Shown in pieces: positions 63,832-64,000 of a DNA stretch of 64,000 nucleotides; position 1 is the stretch's first letter; each line of letters begins with the position of its first letter. The stretch is from positions 558,001 to 622,000 of the forward strand of contig NZ_MTSZ01000001.1 in the NCBI RefSeq assembly GCF_002118315.1. Direction: 5' to 3'. Made by a program: the position numbers and the translations under genes. The stretch is from Kiloniella majae. GTDB taxonomy: Bacteria; Pseudomonadota; Alphaproteobacteria; Kiloniellales; Kiloniellaceae. A model generated the notes under the pieces. The model did not search any database. It was not told the DNA's origin and was given only the letters and a program-made list of their open reading frames with translations.

Positions 63832-64000
63832 CTTTGCCGATCCCATAAAATCAATAGTTCGCATCATTATTTTTTATTTATTAATAAAAACAAACTATTT
63901 TTTTTGATTTTATTTTTATTGTTAACTTTCTTCTGTTCAGCCTTCGTTAAAAAATCATCCCTGAAAAAGAGATACCAGAAGCTTGAGTCAACACAGAACA

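Noticed and set aside
63877-63888. TTTATTAATAAA palindrome upstream of the last LysR gene
   Set aside because: Short and purely A/T in an A/T-rich promoter; not distinguishable from chance.
1-64000. CRISPR arrays, tRNA, rRNA, transposases, prophage or integrase genes
   Set aside because: None seen on reading both strands; no repeated spacer pattern, cloverleaf-like block or mobile-element protein was found.

Overview
This window looks like chromosomal DNA of a marine-type alphaproteobacterium with mid-range GC (my estimate by eye, not computed). The evidence is the dense set of small alphaproteobacterial families: PAS_5 (PF07310-like) sensors, DUF1127-like proteins, and a DUF1365/CFA/DUF3833 lipid operon. 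There are also many LysR regulators and lone periplasmic binding proteins. I see no rRNA, tRNA, CRISPR array, integrase, transposase or phage gene. It reads as metabolic and regulatory accessory chromosome rather than a mobile island. The genus cannot be fixed from the sequence alone.

Layout. 0-11.7 kb: a lone periplasmic solute-binding protein, an AraC regulator, and a VOC protein. Next come a secreted MRJP/yellow-like protein with an AhpD-like protein, divergent from a LysR gene; then a secreted GH5 glycosidase, an OYE flavoenzyme, a DJ-1/PfpI protein divergent from a LysR gene across a perfect palindrome, a sterol-desaturase-family hydroxylase, and a small exported protein. 12.3-16.3 kb: a three-subunit molybdenum hydroxylase operon with its own MoaD/ThiS-like protein. 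16.5-20.7 kb: a lipoprotein, a cytochrome P450 and a membrane-anchored di-haem protein resembling RoxA. 20.9-23.3 kb: LysR, cytochrome b561 and YceI. 23.5-30.9 kb: a GntR/FadR-type repressor with two visible operators, a PLP sulfur-amino-acid-type lyase, a complete sugar-type ABC importer and a nitronate-monooxygenase-like flavoprotein. 30.9-36.4 kb: DUF1737, two more lone binding proteins, a PAS_5 protein, a TPR protein and a Fic protein with its own operator repeats. 36.6-41.9 kb: a small membrane protein, a methyltransferase, a DUF1127-like protein, a second sterol-desaturase-family enzyme and an OmpR/HAMP two-component pair. 42.1-48.6 kb: a seven-gene lipid-modification operon (FAD oxidoreductase, DUF1365, CFA-type methyltransferase, chalcone-isomerase-like, MFS, DUF3833, SDR). 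48.6-54.6 kb: a PAS_5 gene with an odd start, a phosphatase, a LysR/class-V aminotransferase pair, and three tandem paralogous PAS_5 genes with duplicated leaders. 54.7-64 kb: a lipoprotein, a tiny conserved-looking protein, a CatA-like acetyltransferase, VOC, AraC, a peroxiredoxin-like protein, a class-IV aminotransferase, GNAT, an agmatinase divergent from LysR across a perfect 16-bp inverted repeat, and a final LysR.

How the genes fit together. Most units are a small catabolic or redox module beside its own regulator. The best leads for new biology are: (i) the GntR-controlled PLP lyase plus sugar-type ABC importer, whose substrate is not obvious; (ii) the seven-gene CFA-type operon, possibly making methylated or furan-type fatty acids; (iii) the tandem triplicated PAS_5 genes with copied promoters; (iv) the molybdenum hydroxylase of unknown substrate close to the P450/RoxA-like pair; (v) several strong symmetric DNA elements (operators and structured 3' ends) that no gene call explains.
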